Origin: Bettongia penicillata ogilbyi
Lineage: Eukaryota > Chordata > Mammalia > Diprotodontia > Potoroidae
Length of the DNA stretch: 64,000 bases
Assembly (NCBI GenBank): GCA_023548195.1
Contig: JAJHZJ010000311.1
Coordinates: 10,909,299 to 10,973,298 of the forward strand
Reading direction: 5' to 3'
Position 1 is the stretch's first letter; each line of letters starts with the position of its first letter. This document shows, in pieces, positions 11,853-21,039 of this stretch. A program made the position numbers and the translations under genes. A model generated the notes under the pieces. It had not been told where the DNA came from and made no database searches. It was given only the letters and a program-made list of their open reading frames with translations.

Positions 11853-12025
11853 CAGAGATGGAGAACCCGGGGCCTCATGACCCTTTGGTCCTTAAGGAAG
11901 GCCCTTTGACTGAATCCAAATTTTAATAAAAGGATTTATTCTGTAAAACTTGGACTCAATCAAAAGGCCATAACCAAGAACCTAGAAGGCCACATGTTGC
12001 CTCGAGGCCACAGGTTCCCCAACTG
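11853..12025. mobile_element. hAT-type non-autonomous DNA element (MITE-like)
   Basis: The left end 'cagagatggagaacccgggg' and the right end (reverse complement 'cagttggggaacctgtggcc') are imperfect terminal inverted repeats of the 'caggggtggggaacctgcgg' type known for hAT/Charlie-related MITEs in marsupials. The interior is itself near-palindromic around 'aaaaggatttattctgtaaa'. It has no transposase. A clean 8-base target duplication is not visible (flanks 'actttagc' and 'gcctaagc' agree only partly). Confidence 0.65.
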
Positions 12026-12026
12026 T

Positions 12027-12250
12027 GCGCCTAAGCCTATAAGGCAGGCCAGCACAACAAATGGCCCACTGCCACTTGTGGCCACTGAAAGATTTCCAGT
12101 GGTCCTCAAAAAAGGTAGGGTTGCTACTGCACACTCTCCTGTTTGTCATGTAACCTTCACCAACCAACCATCATCAGTCTGTCTAACCTATCTGCGGTAT
12201 GAAGAAGTTTAACCTATTTTAATTTTGGCCCCTACCTACTGCCAAGTGGT
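12027..12250 (-). repeat. Unnamed repeat shared with 26.84-27.02 kb
   Basis: Read on the - strand, this part has 'ggcagtaggtaggggcc', 'ttaaaataggttaaacttct' and 'acatgacaaacaggagagtg' in the same order and spacing as 26846-26960 (+). It is adjacent to the hAT-type element and could be an L1 5'UTR piece or an independent repeat. Confidence 0.6.
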
Positions 12251-12597
12251 GCAGGTCTGCGATAAGGTATTGATCATTAACTTTATTCATGGGGAAGACC
12301 ATGACCACTATTTCCTTCTCTCTTTGAGGCATAGGTTATGTCCAGGTTAAAGATTACAACCAGTTACAAAAGCTTTAACAATAGACAGATACAGATGACT
12401 TCCTAAAGAATTTGGTCACAGTTATAAAGGACTCATTAGGGTCCATAAGCAGAATTGTCAAACTCAAATCAAAACAGGGACTGCTAATTCATAAATAAGG
12501 ATCCTTGAGGATCATATATTGACAACTTGGAGAAAATTATGCTTCCTAAGTGAATATGGAAACCAATTTTCACCATCCATGTCAACTGTGCAATATG

Positions 12598-12838
12598 TTG
12601 TTATTTTGAGTTGTATCAGTAATGTCTGACTCTTTGTGACCCCATTTTGGAGTTTTCTTGGCAAAGATGATAATATAGATTTCCATTTCCTTCTCTAGCT
12701 TATTTTATAGATGAGAAAACTGAGGCAAACGGGGTTAAGTGACTAGTCCAATTCACAAAGCTAGTGTCTGAGGTGGGATTTGAACTAGGTCTTCCTGACT
12801 CCAGGTCCAGTGCTTTGTCTCCTTCTATAGTCTGCACC
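12598..12838 (-). mobile_element. MAR1/THER-type SINE, antisense
   Basis: Antisense series: 'gtaatgtctgactctttgtg', 'gagttttcttggcaaagatg', 'gatgagaaaactgaggcaaa', 'gggttaagtgactagtccaa' and 'tttgaactaggtcttcctga', ending near the tRNA-like head at 12830. Complete but diverged. I did not find a clean target duplication. Confidence 0.8.
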
Positions 12839-13550
12839 TATCACAGCTGATACTAGGTTACCAAAACAGCTAGGTTTTGGTAAGACCTAGTCATGTAGAT
12901 CATTAATAAAAACATGTTGTAGGATGATTTCAGGGGCACAATCCTGATCTGAAAAGCAATTTAAGTTAATGAAAGAAAATAGAGATAGAAGATATAAGGT
13001 CTGTATGGACAACTAAATAAAATCAATAAACCATAGTGTGTTTATTCTATGCATATAACCTGAATGAGTAATCTGGGAGTAAAGTGTCAAGATTAAGCAA
13101 GTTTTCAGCATGGAAAATGTCTATATGACTTCAAGTCCCCCAAAAATAGAATCAAGGGAATTCAACAAAAGTTCCATCAATTCAGATCTCTTTCTGAAAA
13201 GAAGTAGATCTAGAGGAACTGTTTGACATGAGCATCTGAAGTCAAGAAACAACCTAATTAATAGAACAAAAGAAAAGGAGAGAAGGCATCTTCAAAATAA
13301 GTGAAACAAAGAACATTGGGGGAAAAAAATCTATTCCTTTAGAACAAAAGGAGTCAATAATACAACTGCCTCATACAAAAACTTAAAGACTATACTATTA
13401 ATTTGAAATAGCCTAAGTTATTTGAAATATTTTAATTCCAAGAAATGCTCCTTCAAAAGGTTTGTAACTTCATTAATATAGATATTCTAACCACTAGCAC
13501 ATACAACAACGGCTCTAAGTTTGAAAAGATTTTCATGAACTGTTGTGGTT

Positions 13551-13552
<2 letters not shown>
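12839..13552. other. Unassigned AT-rich stretch
   Basis: No gene or named repeat is seen. Confidence 0.4.

Positions 13553-13592
<40 letters not shown>
13553..13592. repeat. (AC)20 microsatellite
   Basis: About 20 pure AC units. Confidence 0.96.
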
Positions 13593-13595
<3 letters not shown>

Positions 13596-13599
13596 TCCT

Positions 13600-13680
13600 A
13601 GCTAATATGGTACTTCAAGGTTGACTAAACCCTTTACATACATTATCTAATTTTGCTGCAGTACTTTTACAGCAACATCT
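13600..13680. mobile_element. THER/MIR-type scrap
   Basis: 'caaggttgactaaacccttt ... acatacattatctaattttg' resembles the 'ttgcaaagcactttacatat ... tatctcatttgatcc' part of CORE-SINEs. Very short and weak. Confidence 0.3.
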
Positions 13681-13684
13681 TCTA

Positions 13685-13995
13685 GGATATTAAGTGTCTT
13701 AGTTGGAACTCCATCCCTTCCACTAGCCTTATTTTTAGCATTGCTTCTTAAAGCTCACTTGACTTCCTTCTCCAGGATGTATGCTTGTTAGATATTAAAA
13801 TTTTTTCTTGTACAGTTCTGTATATTATTGCTATCTCTTCTTAGTGACTTCTGCTTCTGTTAAGCTTCTACCATTTTGTTTCATGGTCATGTCATTTTTG
13901 TATGAACCCCTTGATAGCTCCAATTTTCTTGAACTAATCTTGTATCTTCCTCATTCCATTGTTTTTTTCTATTTCTTTGTTCATTTAAGAAAATC
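13685..13995 (-). mobile_element. RTE LINE ORF2 fragment, part 1 (antisense)
   Basis: The + strand text 'gttggaactccatcccttcc', 'ttgcttcttaaagctcactt', 'cttctgcttctgttaagctt' and 'ccaattttcttgaactaatc' follows the antisense order of RTE/BovB-clade ORF2 (the region between endonuclease and reverse transcriptase). The same element continues at 14345. Frames are broken, so it cannot code. It was split by the twin-primed L1/HAL1 insertion at 13996-14342. Confidence 0.75.
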
Positions 13996-14342
13996 CAGAT
14001 ACTGAAAAGTTTGAAGAGTTACAAATATTGTCTTTCCATGTAGGAATGTAAACAGTTCACCTTTGGTGTTAGGAACAACTGTTGAGTATTGTTGTTGCTA
14101 CTAGGAAATAAGAAATACAGACAATGGGGAATAGAAAATCATCTGGCCCTACAGGACAAAAGAGAAGATGGGGACAAGAGAAGGGAGGGAGGATAGAAGA
14201 GAGGGCAGATTGGTGATAGGGAAAATTAGATTGCTCAGTGTATTGGGGTGGGGGCAGGGGAGAAAAGGGGAGAAAATTTGGAACCCAAAATTTTGTGAAA
14301 ATGAATGTAAAAAGTTAAATAAATTTATATTTAAAAAAAAAA
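13996..14342 (+). mobile_element. Twin-primed (5'-inverted) HAL1/L1 3' end
   Basis: The right part, about 14071-14342, is sense: 'taggaacaactgttgagtat', 'ggggaatagaaaatcatctg', then G/A-rich text and a poly-A tail. It matches the reverse complement of 49470-49740, the 3' end of the HAL1 at 49.5-52.1 kb. The left part, 13998-14070 ('tgaaaagtttgaagagttac ... gtaggaatgtaaacagttca'), matches 50363-50436 in the same + strand direction, so it is inverted relative to the right part. About 600 bases between the two parts of the source are missing. Inversion plus internal deletion is the signature of twin priming. The direct repeat 'aagaaa' flanks it. Confidence 0.8.
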
Positions 14343-14344
14343 GA

Positions 14345-14757
14345 AACCTTATTATTACTCCTTGATATTCTCCAGAATTATGCATTGAGTTGAATATATC
14401 TTTTCCTTTCTCCTTCACCTTTTACTTTCTTTTTTTTTCCTCAACTATTTGTAAAACCTCAGACAGTCATTTTGCTTTATTGTGCTTGTTTTCTTTGGGA
14501 TTTTTTTATGACTACTTTCTGTACAGTACAACAAATCTCTGTGTATAGTTCTCTTTGGATACAATATCTACCAGATCTAATCCTTCACTTCCACTTCATA
14601 TTCACAAAGGAAGTTATTTAGGACATACGTATATGGTCTGATGGTTTTCCCTATTTTCTTTAATTTAAATATGAACTTTGCAATAAAAAACTTGTGATCT
14701 GAGCCACAGTCAGCTCCTACTCTTGCTTTAATCGACTGTATGGAGCTTCTCCACCTG
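14345..14757 (-). mobile_element. RTE LINE ORF2 fragment, part 2 (antisense)
   Basis: Continues the antisense RTE/BovB-type ORF2: 'cctcagacagtcattttgct', 'gttctctttggatacaatat', 'accagatctaatccttcact', 'atatggtctgatggttttcc', 'cttgtgatctgagccacagt' and 'tgtatggagcttctccacct'. These map to the apurinic-type endonuclease domain region of RTE ORF2. Broken by many indels. Confidence 0.8.
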
Positions 14758-14876
14758 GGTGATAATATAATTTTCATTTTGTGAAAGAGAAAACAAATGG
14801 CAGAACATATTACCAAGGATCACACAGTTAGTAAATGTCTAAGGCAGGATCTAACACCGTATTTGCTATGCCAAAT
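14758..14876 (-). mobile_element. MIR/CORE-SINE fragment
   Basis: 'gatcacacagttagtaaatgtctaaggcag' in two parts (14818-14847) is the antisense CORE-SINE segment. Ends are approximate. Confidence 0.5.
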
Positions 14877-14881
14877 TGTCA

Positions 14882-14992
14882 TTGTTCATGCTTCATTCTT
14901 AAAGAGGGCTCATGACATCAAGAAATGATGTCTTGACTTGTGCAAGAATTGGATTGGATGAGGCAGAGCTGTGCACAGAATGGTGAACAATA
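14882..14992 (+). mobile_element. Second-family SINE-like repeat, 3'-truncated
   Basis: 'gttcatgcttcattcttaaa', 'catcaagaaatgatgtcttg' and 'ggatgaggcagagctgtgca' match the first third of the repeat described at 5667. Confidence 0.6.
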
Positions 14993-15119
14993 AATATTCG
15001 TGTGTGTAATATAATTTATAATTCTCAAGAAATTGCAATAAAATTTTGTCATAATAGCATTAATGTTTATGACACATACATACATGTGCTTATTTTATGA
15101 CGCTCAATTGAAAAAAGTT

Positions 15120-15340
15120 TGGGTGGGGATAGATCTATGACTTCATTGGTTTGAGAAACTTCAACAGTTGAAAGTTTGTTGGTTGTTGCAAACTGGCAAT
15201 TTCTCTGCCACTTGAGGCACTGAGAAGACAAGTAAACAGCTGATGGTGAGACAGCGGTATAGGTCGAAGGGTCAGATTTGAACCCAGCTTTTCCTGCATC
15301 TAAGACTGTTACAGAAGGCACTCAGTCATGTTGTCTCCCC
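15120..15340 (-). mobile_element. Old SINE copy related to 2986-3215
   Basis: 'ttgaggcactgagaagacaa', 'gtcagatttgaacccagctt' and 'ctaagactgttac' keep the same order as the copy near 3 kb. Strongly diverged. Confidence 0.5.
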
Positions 15341-16144
15341 GAACTCAGCTATTTTCTCTTTAATATTTCACCAAGTAATAGCATTCTTCCAATTCGTTGT
15401 AGGTGTATTGTCCCTGAAATTGACTACAAGCTACAAAGGCTTGAAAGTCACTGATATAGATATGGGTATATGGAGATTGTATCTTTATATGCAAAAACAC
15501 TCCTGCAATGCTCGTCTCACTCCCAACAAACACAATCTGTTCCCAATAATTTGGGTAACAGCCTTTACTGGTGCTACAGCAGCATTTATGTCCTACTAAA
15601 GCTTGAAACTGAATTCAATAAGATGACTTTGTTTTGGCTTCTGTCCACTTCTCAGAATATTACTTTAGAGGTCATTGCTTAATGAGCACACACTATTTAA
15701 ATTTAGGGCAAAGTAGCACTCTAAGCAATGTTTTGCATAAAATGCCCCAAAGCTTTTATATAGGTCAGACTAAACCATAACATAGGCCATTAGTTACTAA
15801 AGAAAACTGTACACACGCACACAAACATACATCATTTATTTATAATATATGAATGTTTTATGTTTGGTGAAGGTGCTGTAGCTGCTTTTAGGTTTATCTC
15901 TCTTATTAAATTCCCTGTGTCATATTGCAACATACTCCACAATCAGACGCCACTCAAATGAACAGGAGCAACCAGCTTAGGCATTACTGCTATGGCACCT
16001 CAACACCCTTCCTATATTTCTGTTTGACCACTCCTTATATCCTGTTAAATAATTCAAGAAAAAGATAATATATTTTTCTTTCCTTCATAATGTTCTTTAA
16101 ATGGAAGGCAAAAAGGTTAGGAAATTGTTCATTCTTTAAGTAGC
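15341..16144. other. Unassigned stretch
   Basis: Nothing recognised. Short CA-rich text occurs near 15810. Confidence 0.4.
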
Positions 16145-16168
16145 TTTTTTTTTTTTTTTTTTTTTTTT
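16145..16168. repeat. Poly-T tract (24)
   Basis: Homopolymer of about 24 T. No recognisable retroelement body is attached on the right side, so it is not assigned to an element. Confidence 0.9.
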
Positions 16169-16413
16169 GCATCTTCCTTTGCTGTTCTCATGGGGTGGAG
16201 GAAGAGACTACACTCTGTAGTTTTTAACATCCCAGTGTTCCTTACAAGGTACCAGACCATTCTAACCTATGGCTCAATCTCAGATACATAATGGAATCTA
16301 AAGGACAGAGGCACACTGATCCAAAATTAAAGTCATTGGATCATTTGCCCCCTCATTCCTATAGAGTTCTGAATTATTTTCATTTCTGTTAGAGGAGACC
16401 TAGACACAAACAT
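16169..16413. other. Unassigned stretch
   Basis: Nothing recognised. Confidence 0.35.
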
Positions 16414-16935
16414 TTTCCTCCTAAGCACTCCAACATACACAGGAGAGACTGCTTTCACAAGTTCTTTGATCTCCTTTTCTAAAAGGAAAGGCAACTTGAG
16501 GGGTTAACTATCTCCTTTAATCAAGCACATGTATCATGCAGTTAGTTCAGGAAATCAACAGACAGTGCTTCCAAACTGTCTGACATAAGCAATACATATA
16601 TCACAAATCAACAGACAGGTCCAACTGTCTAACTATAGTTGCCAGAGAGGGAAGCACCAACATCTGGATTTTCAAAGCCTGGGGTCTCCTCAGCAGCTTC
16701 CCAGAGTCTTGTCTGGTACACAGAGCTTTTTCCAAAAGTTAAGCCCCAGAGTAAAACCTCATCCTCAGAGTATTTATATCTTTTTTAGAGCCAGAGGGCT
16801 CTAACCCTTGAGAACCAGTGCCTCATTAACCAAAGGTGTGAACCTTCCTACAAATCTTCCCTAATCAAACTTCCTGTAATGGGCAGCTCATTAATGGGTA
16901 GGGAAGGTCTTTAATCACATTAGTAATACAAATAC
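16414..16935 (+). mobile_element. LTR-like repeat, copy 1
   Basis: Aligns by eye along its length with 28824-29395: 'ccttttctaaaaggaaaggc', 'gcaatacatatatcacaaat', 'caccaacatctggattttca', 'agagccagagggctctaacc' and 'aatcaaacttcctgtaatgg' recur in the same order. Two unrelated insertion sites with the same boundaries and a length of about 520-570 bases fit solo LTRs of an endogenous retrovirus-like element. A TATA-like 'tatttatatctttt' lies near 16771. No internal retroviral genes are seen. The family is unnamed here. Confidence 0.6.
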
Positions 16936-17379
16936 ATATACTGTTTCTAGTTAAAGAAACTCTTGTTTCTGTACCTTATTTCTAGTAAAGACGCTTGATT
17001 GATAAAGGCAAAGTTTAACCAGATGCATTATACTTCTTTATTATACTTAAACAAAAAGAGCAAAAGATCCTACTTTGCTTGCCCTTACACCTGGATAAAT
17101 ATTGTTGTAGGAATTCAGTACCAACAAAATATCTCTGAATTCAAAGAATACTCCTTAAAATCACTTGGCATTTTATTTATTGATGCTCCTCCACTGAGGT
17201 CCTACTCTCTCAAGGTATGGAGGTGATTCAGAGTTCATGAGAGTTAAGCTAGCAGAGCAAAATCTCTGGATTATTTTTTTTTTAAATAAAAGAGGCTTTG
17301 AGCATGAAGTTATCGACAATTTAACTAAGCACCAACCAAGCTAAGTTTGGAATGCCCCTTTACCAGGACATAATACTAG
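16936..17379. other. Unassigned stretch
   Basis: Nothing recognised. It ends at the left target repeat of the next SINE. Confidence 0.35.
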
Positions 17380-17514
17380 ATACTAATACAAAATAAACTG
17401 ATAATGAAGAAAGAAATGATAAACCATTCCAGTATTTTTGCCAAGAAAACCCCAAATGGGGTCATGAAGAATCAGTCATGACTGATAGCAACTGTACAAA
17501 AACAAAAACAAAAA
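17380..17514 (+). mobile_element. 5'-truncated MAR1-type SINE
   Basis: Only the SINE 3' half is present: 'gaaatgataaaccattccag', 'ttgccaagaaaaccccaaat' and 'ggggtcatgaagaatcagtc', then A-rich tail. Flanked by the 8-base direct repeat 'aatactag' (17372-17379 and 17515-17522). Confidence 0.75.
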
Positions 17515-17523
17515 AATACTAGT

Positions 17524-17712
17524 TGGCAGTAAGGTAGTATAGTCAATAGACCTCTGTGATCCTGGGGCAAGTCACTGAACCTCTCTATAACTCAATTTCC
17601 CTATTTCTAAAATGGGGATAATTATAACAACCCACGACTAGTGTGGTTGTGGGAACAAACTTAGATAATATATGCAAAAGGCTTAGCCAACCTTGAAGTG
17701 CCATATTAGCTA
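17524..17712 (+). mobile_element. MIR
   Basis: 'gatcctggggcaagtcactg', 'cctctctataactcaatttc', 'ctaaaatggggataattata' and 'gtgtggttgtgggaacaaac' are the MIR core and tail in sense order. Immediately right of the truncated SINE. Confidence 0.7.
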
Positions 17713-17716
17713 GGAG

Positions 17717-17749
17717 TGTGGTGTGGTGTGTGTGTGTGTGTGTGTGTTT
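17717..17749. repeat. (TG)n microsatellite
   Basis: Imperfect at the left ('gtgtggtgtgg'), then about 11 pure TG units. Confidence 0.93.
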
Positions 17750-18029
17750 TAATCACAGTAGCTCATGAAAATCTTTTCAAGCTTAGAGGTGTTGTATATA
17801 CTAGTAGATAGAATATTTACATTAAGCAAGTCATGAATCTTTTGAAGGAGCATTTATTGGAATTAGGATATTTCAAATAATTAAGCTATTTCAAATTCAC
17901 AGTAGATGGTAGTACTAGATCATCTTACTTGTCTCTTTATGAATCTGTATACAGGTGAAGGACTGACAGAACAGAACATGGACCAAGTGATTGGTTTAAG
18001 ATTGAGAAAGGATTATGAAAGAGTTGTGT

Positions 18030-18915
18030 ATTTTCACCTTATTTATTTAACTTAAATGAAAAGCACATCATGTGAAATACAAGGCTAGATAAACCAAAAA
18101 CTGGAATTGTTTCCTGGGAGAAACAGATATGTAGAAATACCACTCTGAAGGCAAAAAGAGAAGAAGAATTAAGAACGGTGATAAGGGTGAAAGAGGAGAG
18201 CATAAAACCTGGCTTGAAGCTTGACATTAAAAAAAATTTAAGATCATGGCAACTTGTCCCATCATTTCTTGGCAAATAGAAAAGAAATGGAAGCAGTGTC
18301 AGATTTTATATCCTTAGGTTCAAAGACCACTGACAGCAGCTGGAAAATTAAAAGAGGTTTGCTCCTTAAAAGGAAAGCTATGACAAATCTGCACAGCAAA
18401 AAGCAAAGATGTCACCTGGCCAACATAGGTCTGTAAAGTTAAAGCTATGTTTTTTCAGGTAGTAAAGTATGGCTGTGAGACTTGTACTATAAGAAAAGTT
18501 GAGTACCATAGAATTGAAACTTTTAACCTATGGTGCTGAAGAAGACTTTTGAGACTCACTTGGATAGCAAGGAGAGCAAGTCTGTCAGTAATTAATAAAC
18601 TAATTCAAACTATTCTTTAGAAGGACAACTACTAAAGCTAAAGCTTAAAAACTTTAGCCACATAATGAGAAGATGGGAATCATTGGAAAAAACTGGTATT
18701 GGGAAAAACTGAAGGCAAAAGAGAAGAGAACAGCAGAGAATGAGATGGATAGATAACATCATGGTGACCAGAACCTGTACAGATTTTAGGAGACTGAAAA
18801 TTAGAAGGGCCTGGTTGTGCTTGTCCCCAGTTCTCGAAGAGGACCAGAAAGGCCCATTACACTAAGGTCCAGGAGGTCACAAATAGTTAGACATGAGCAA
18901 ACAAAAACAACAACG
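18030..18915 (+). mobile_element. RTE LINE, C-terminal ORF2 and 3' end (sense)
   Basis: Translating in shifting frames gives RTE/BovB-type reverse transcriptase text: EELRTVIRVKEES near 18164, VSDFISLGSKTT near 18297, then RKAMTNL, YGCETCTIRK near 18471, LWCWRRLL near 18531 and HIMRRWESLEKT near 18661. The catalytic YADD position (about 18125-18150) reads 'agatatgtagaaataccact', where a base loss and substitutions destroy the motif, so it is dead. It ends in 'ggtcacaaatagttagacat ... aacaacaac', the same tail as the MAR1 SINEs. Confidence 0.85.
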
Positions 18916-19099
18916 AAAACTTTATAAGGTTCTCTTGAGAAGCAAATTAAATCAGACAGCCTCTTCCTAATTAGTGCAAGTCCCTTAAAGGGGTCACCTT
19001 AATTCAAAGCCAATAATCATATTCTATATAATTATATCTTTATGCATTACAAATCTGAATATATGTGACCAGAGGATTCCTTATTTTCAGCCATCCAAA

Positions 19100-19165
19100 C
19101 CTAGCTTTATGAGAAGCACTTTGCAAAGTACCATATAAATATGATGTAGTAGTAGTAGTGCCATT
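19100..19165 (+). mobile_element. MIR 3'-end scrap
   Basis: 'gcactttgcaaagtaccata' plus a short (TAG)n resembles a MIR 3' end. Short. Confidence 0.35.
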
Positions 19166-19261
19166 GTAGTAGTATTCAACTTGTGGCCAAGTTGGACCAC
19201 AAATGAATCTCAGATATAGTCTGATAACTTTTAATTTTAGCATACCACATTGCCTAAAAAC

Positions 19262-19454
19262 TAATTAAGCTCTTCAGTCACTCAATAAATACACACATTA
19301 AGAATATATTGTATGTCAGGTACTGTACTAAGCGCTAGTAATACAAAGAAGAGGCAAAAGTCAATCTCAACTCTCAAAGAACTCATAGTCTAATAGGGGA
19401 GGCAACATGCAAACAACAGTTATATACACAAAGTATATATAGTCTAACTTGGAG
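19262..19454 (+). mobile_element. Long unnamed marsupial repeat, 5' part
   Basis: 'tcactcaataaatacacaca', 'caggtactgtactaagcgct', 'agtaatacaaagaagaggca' and 'catagtctaataggggaggc' match the start of the repeat at 41357. The element resumes at 19776 after a nested insertion. Confidence 0.6.
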
Positions 19455-19775
19455 GCTCTTATTCATCCTTCATTTTCAAAGAAGACCAATGACATCATAA
19501 GTGATGTCTTGACTTGCATTTGAGTTGGATTTAAGTGAGACAAATTTACACAAGATCATCAGATTCATTCTTTCTTCCACAGTCATCAAATTTTAGAGGC
19601 AAGATAAAAATCAGGATGACTCGTGATATCCTGAGATGCAGTGAATGACTTTGGCATCTCTGATGTCTAACCAAGCCCAAAGCATTCTATAATGCCTGCT
19701 TCAGCTGCCTTCATGGCCTTTGGAACAAATCATTTTCATCTTCACATTGCACCAGGGGAAGTCTGCCTTGGGAAG
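19455..19775 (+). mobile_element. Second-family SINE-like repeat, nested
   Basis: 'ttcattttcaaagaagacca', 'catcataagtgatgtcttga' and 'ggcatctctgatgtctaacc' match 5667-5950. It sits inside the repeat 19262-19990, so it is younger than that element. Confidence 0.65.
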
Positions 19776-19990
19776 TAATCAATAAAAGGAAGACATTAGC
19801 ATTAAGGAGAATTGGAAAGGTTTATTTTGAAGGTGGGAGTTTAGCTGAGAAGTAGAGAAAACCAAAGGAGCTAAGAGGCAGAAAGGAGGTAGGGAAGAAT
19901 TCCAGGAATGGGGGACAGCAAATGAAAATAGTCAGAAGACAGAGTTTCTAGTGCAAAGAACAGCAAGAAGAGCACTGTCACTGGATCACA
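19776..19990 (+). mobile_element. Long unnamed marsupial repeat, continued
   Basis: 'attggaaaggtttattttga', 'ggtgggagtttagctgagaa', 'gaattccaggaatgggggac' and 'agagcactgtcactggatca' match 41560-41745 in order. It is the right half of the element cut at 19454. Confidence 0.6.
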
Positions 19991-21039
19991 GATGATTTGG
20001 AAGTGGAGGTGACAGAATCGATGGAGGGGGCCAAGGAGACCCATAAAGTATAAAAAAATTGGAAAAGTAAGAGTGGACCAGGACTACCCCAAAACGAGAG
20101 ACATATTTGTAAGAGAACCAAGCAACAAAGTTGAAACTTAACCTCAATTTCCTGCAAGCTGGTTCTTTGGGCTGCCACAGAAAACCTATAGAACATACAA
20201 ACAAAGACTCCTAAGCCATACATAAGGATCCCAGTGGCCATCTGTTGTCTTAAAAACTGCAAATTGACATGATCTATGTTTTACTTTATTTGTACTTATC
20301 TTGTTGAATCTTTCCCCATGGCATTTTAATCTGGTCCCTGGGAACTGAGAAGTTATGATGGTGGCTTGTTTGATGTTTCTGATGCAGAGGATAATTATAG
20401 AGTTTTCTTTAGCAAACATTTTTTTTCTCAGTTGTTAAATGATATTACAGTAGAAATAGACCAGGAAGTGAATAGAACCTTGCAACATATTAAAATGAAA
20501 CATTTTAATTTTCCAAATTAATAAAGATGGATTAATCGTCATTCTTCCCATCTTGGTTTACCTAGAATTTAGCAGTGTTTTAATTTTAATTCTCGGAAAC
20601 AATACCTGACCATCTAAAGCTTTAGCTTTAAACATGTTTGAAAAAGACTTAGCTTTAGAAATTCTTCCAATTCCAAATTTCCAGCTCTAGCAAAAGTTAA
20701 GGCTGCTGACATAATGAAAGTAATGAAATAAGAGAAATAGTGTTTCTCTTAAGTAATAGAATTTCTTACCTGAAACTGAAATCCTTTCAACAAGATTTCC
20801 ATGTGTTTATTCAGTCTCTAATTTGTAGTTTCTCAAGCCTATGGTTGTAGAATCCAAGTTACTCATAAAACTGAGACAAAATTTATCCATTTATAAACTT
20901 GTGACACCTTCTCTACGATCCTTGAAAACTCACTCAAAAAAGTTTAGAAATAATAAAGTTCTTTAAGTACATGGTTATACCATTTACCTAGACCAGGTGC
21001 TATGAACTCATTAAGGCTGTTGGGATCATTCATATCTTT
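19991..21039. other. Unassigned stretch
   Basis: No gene. Short antisense frames (94 and 77 codons) overlap each other in different frames and have no domain. Confidence 0.4.
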
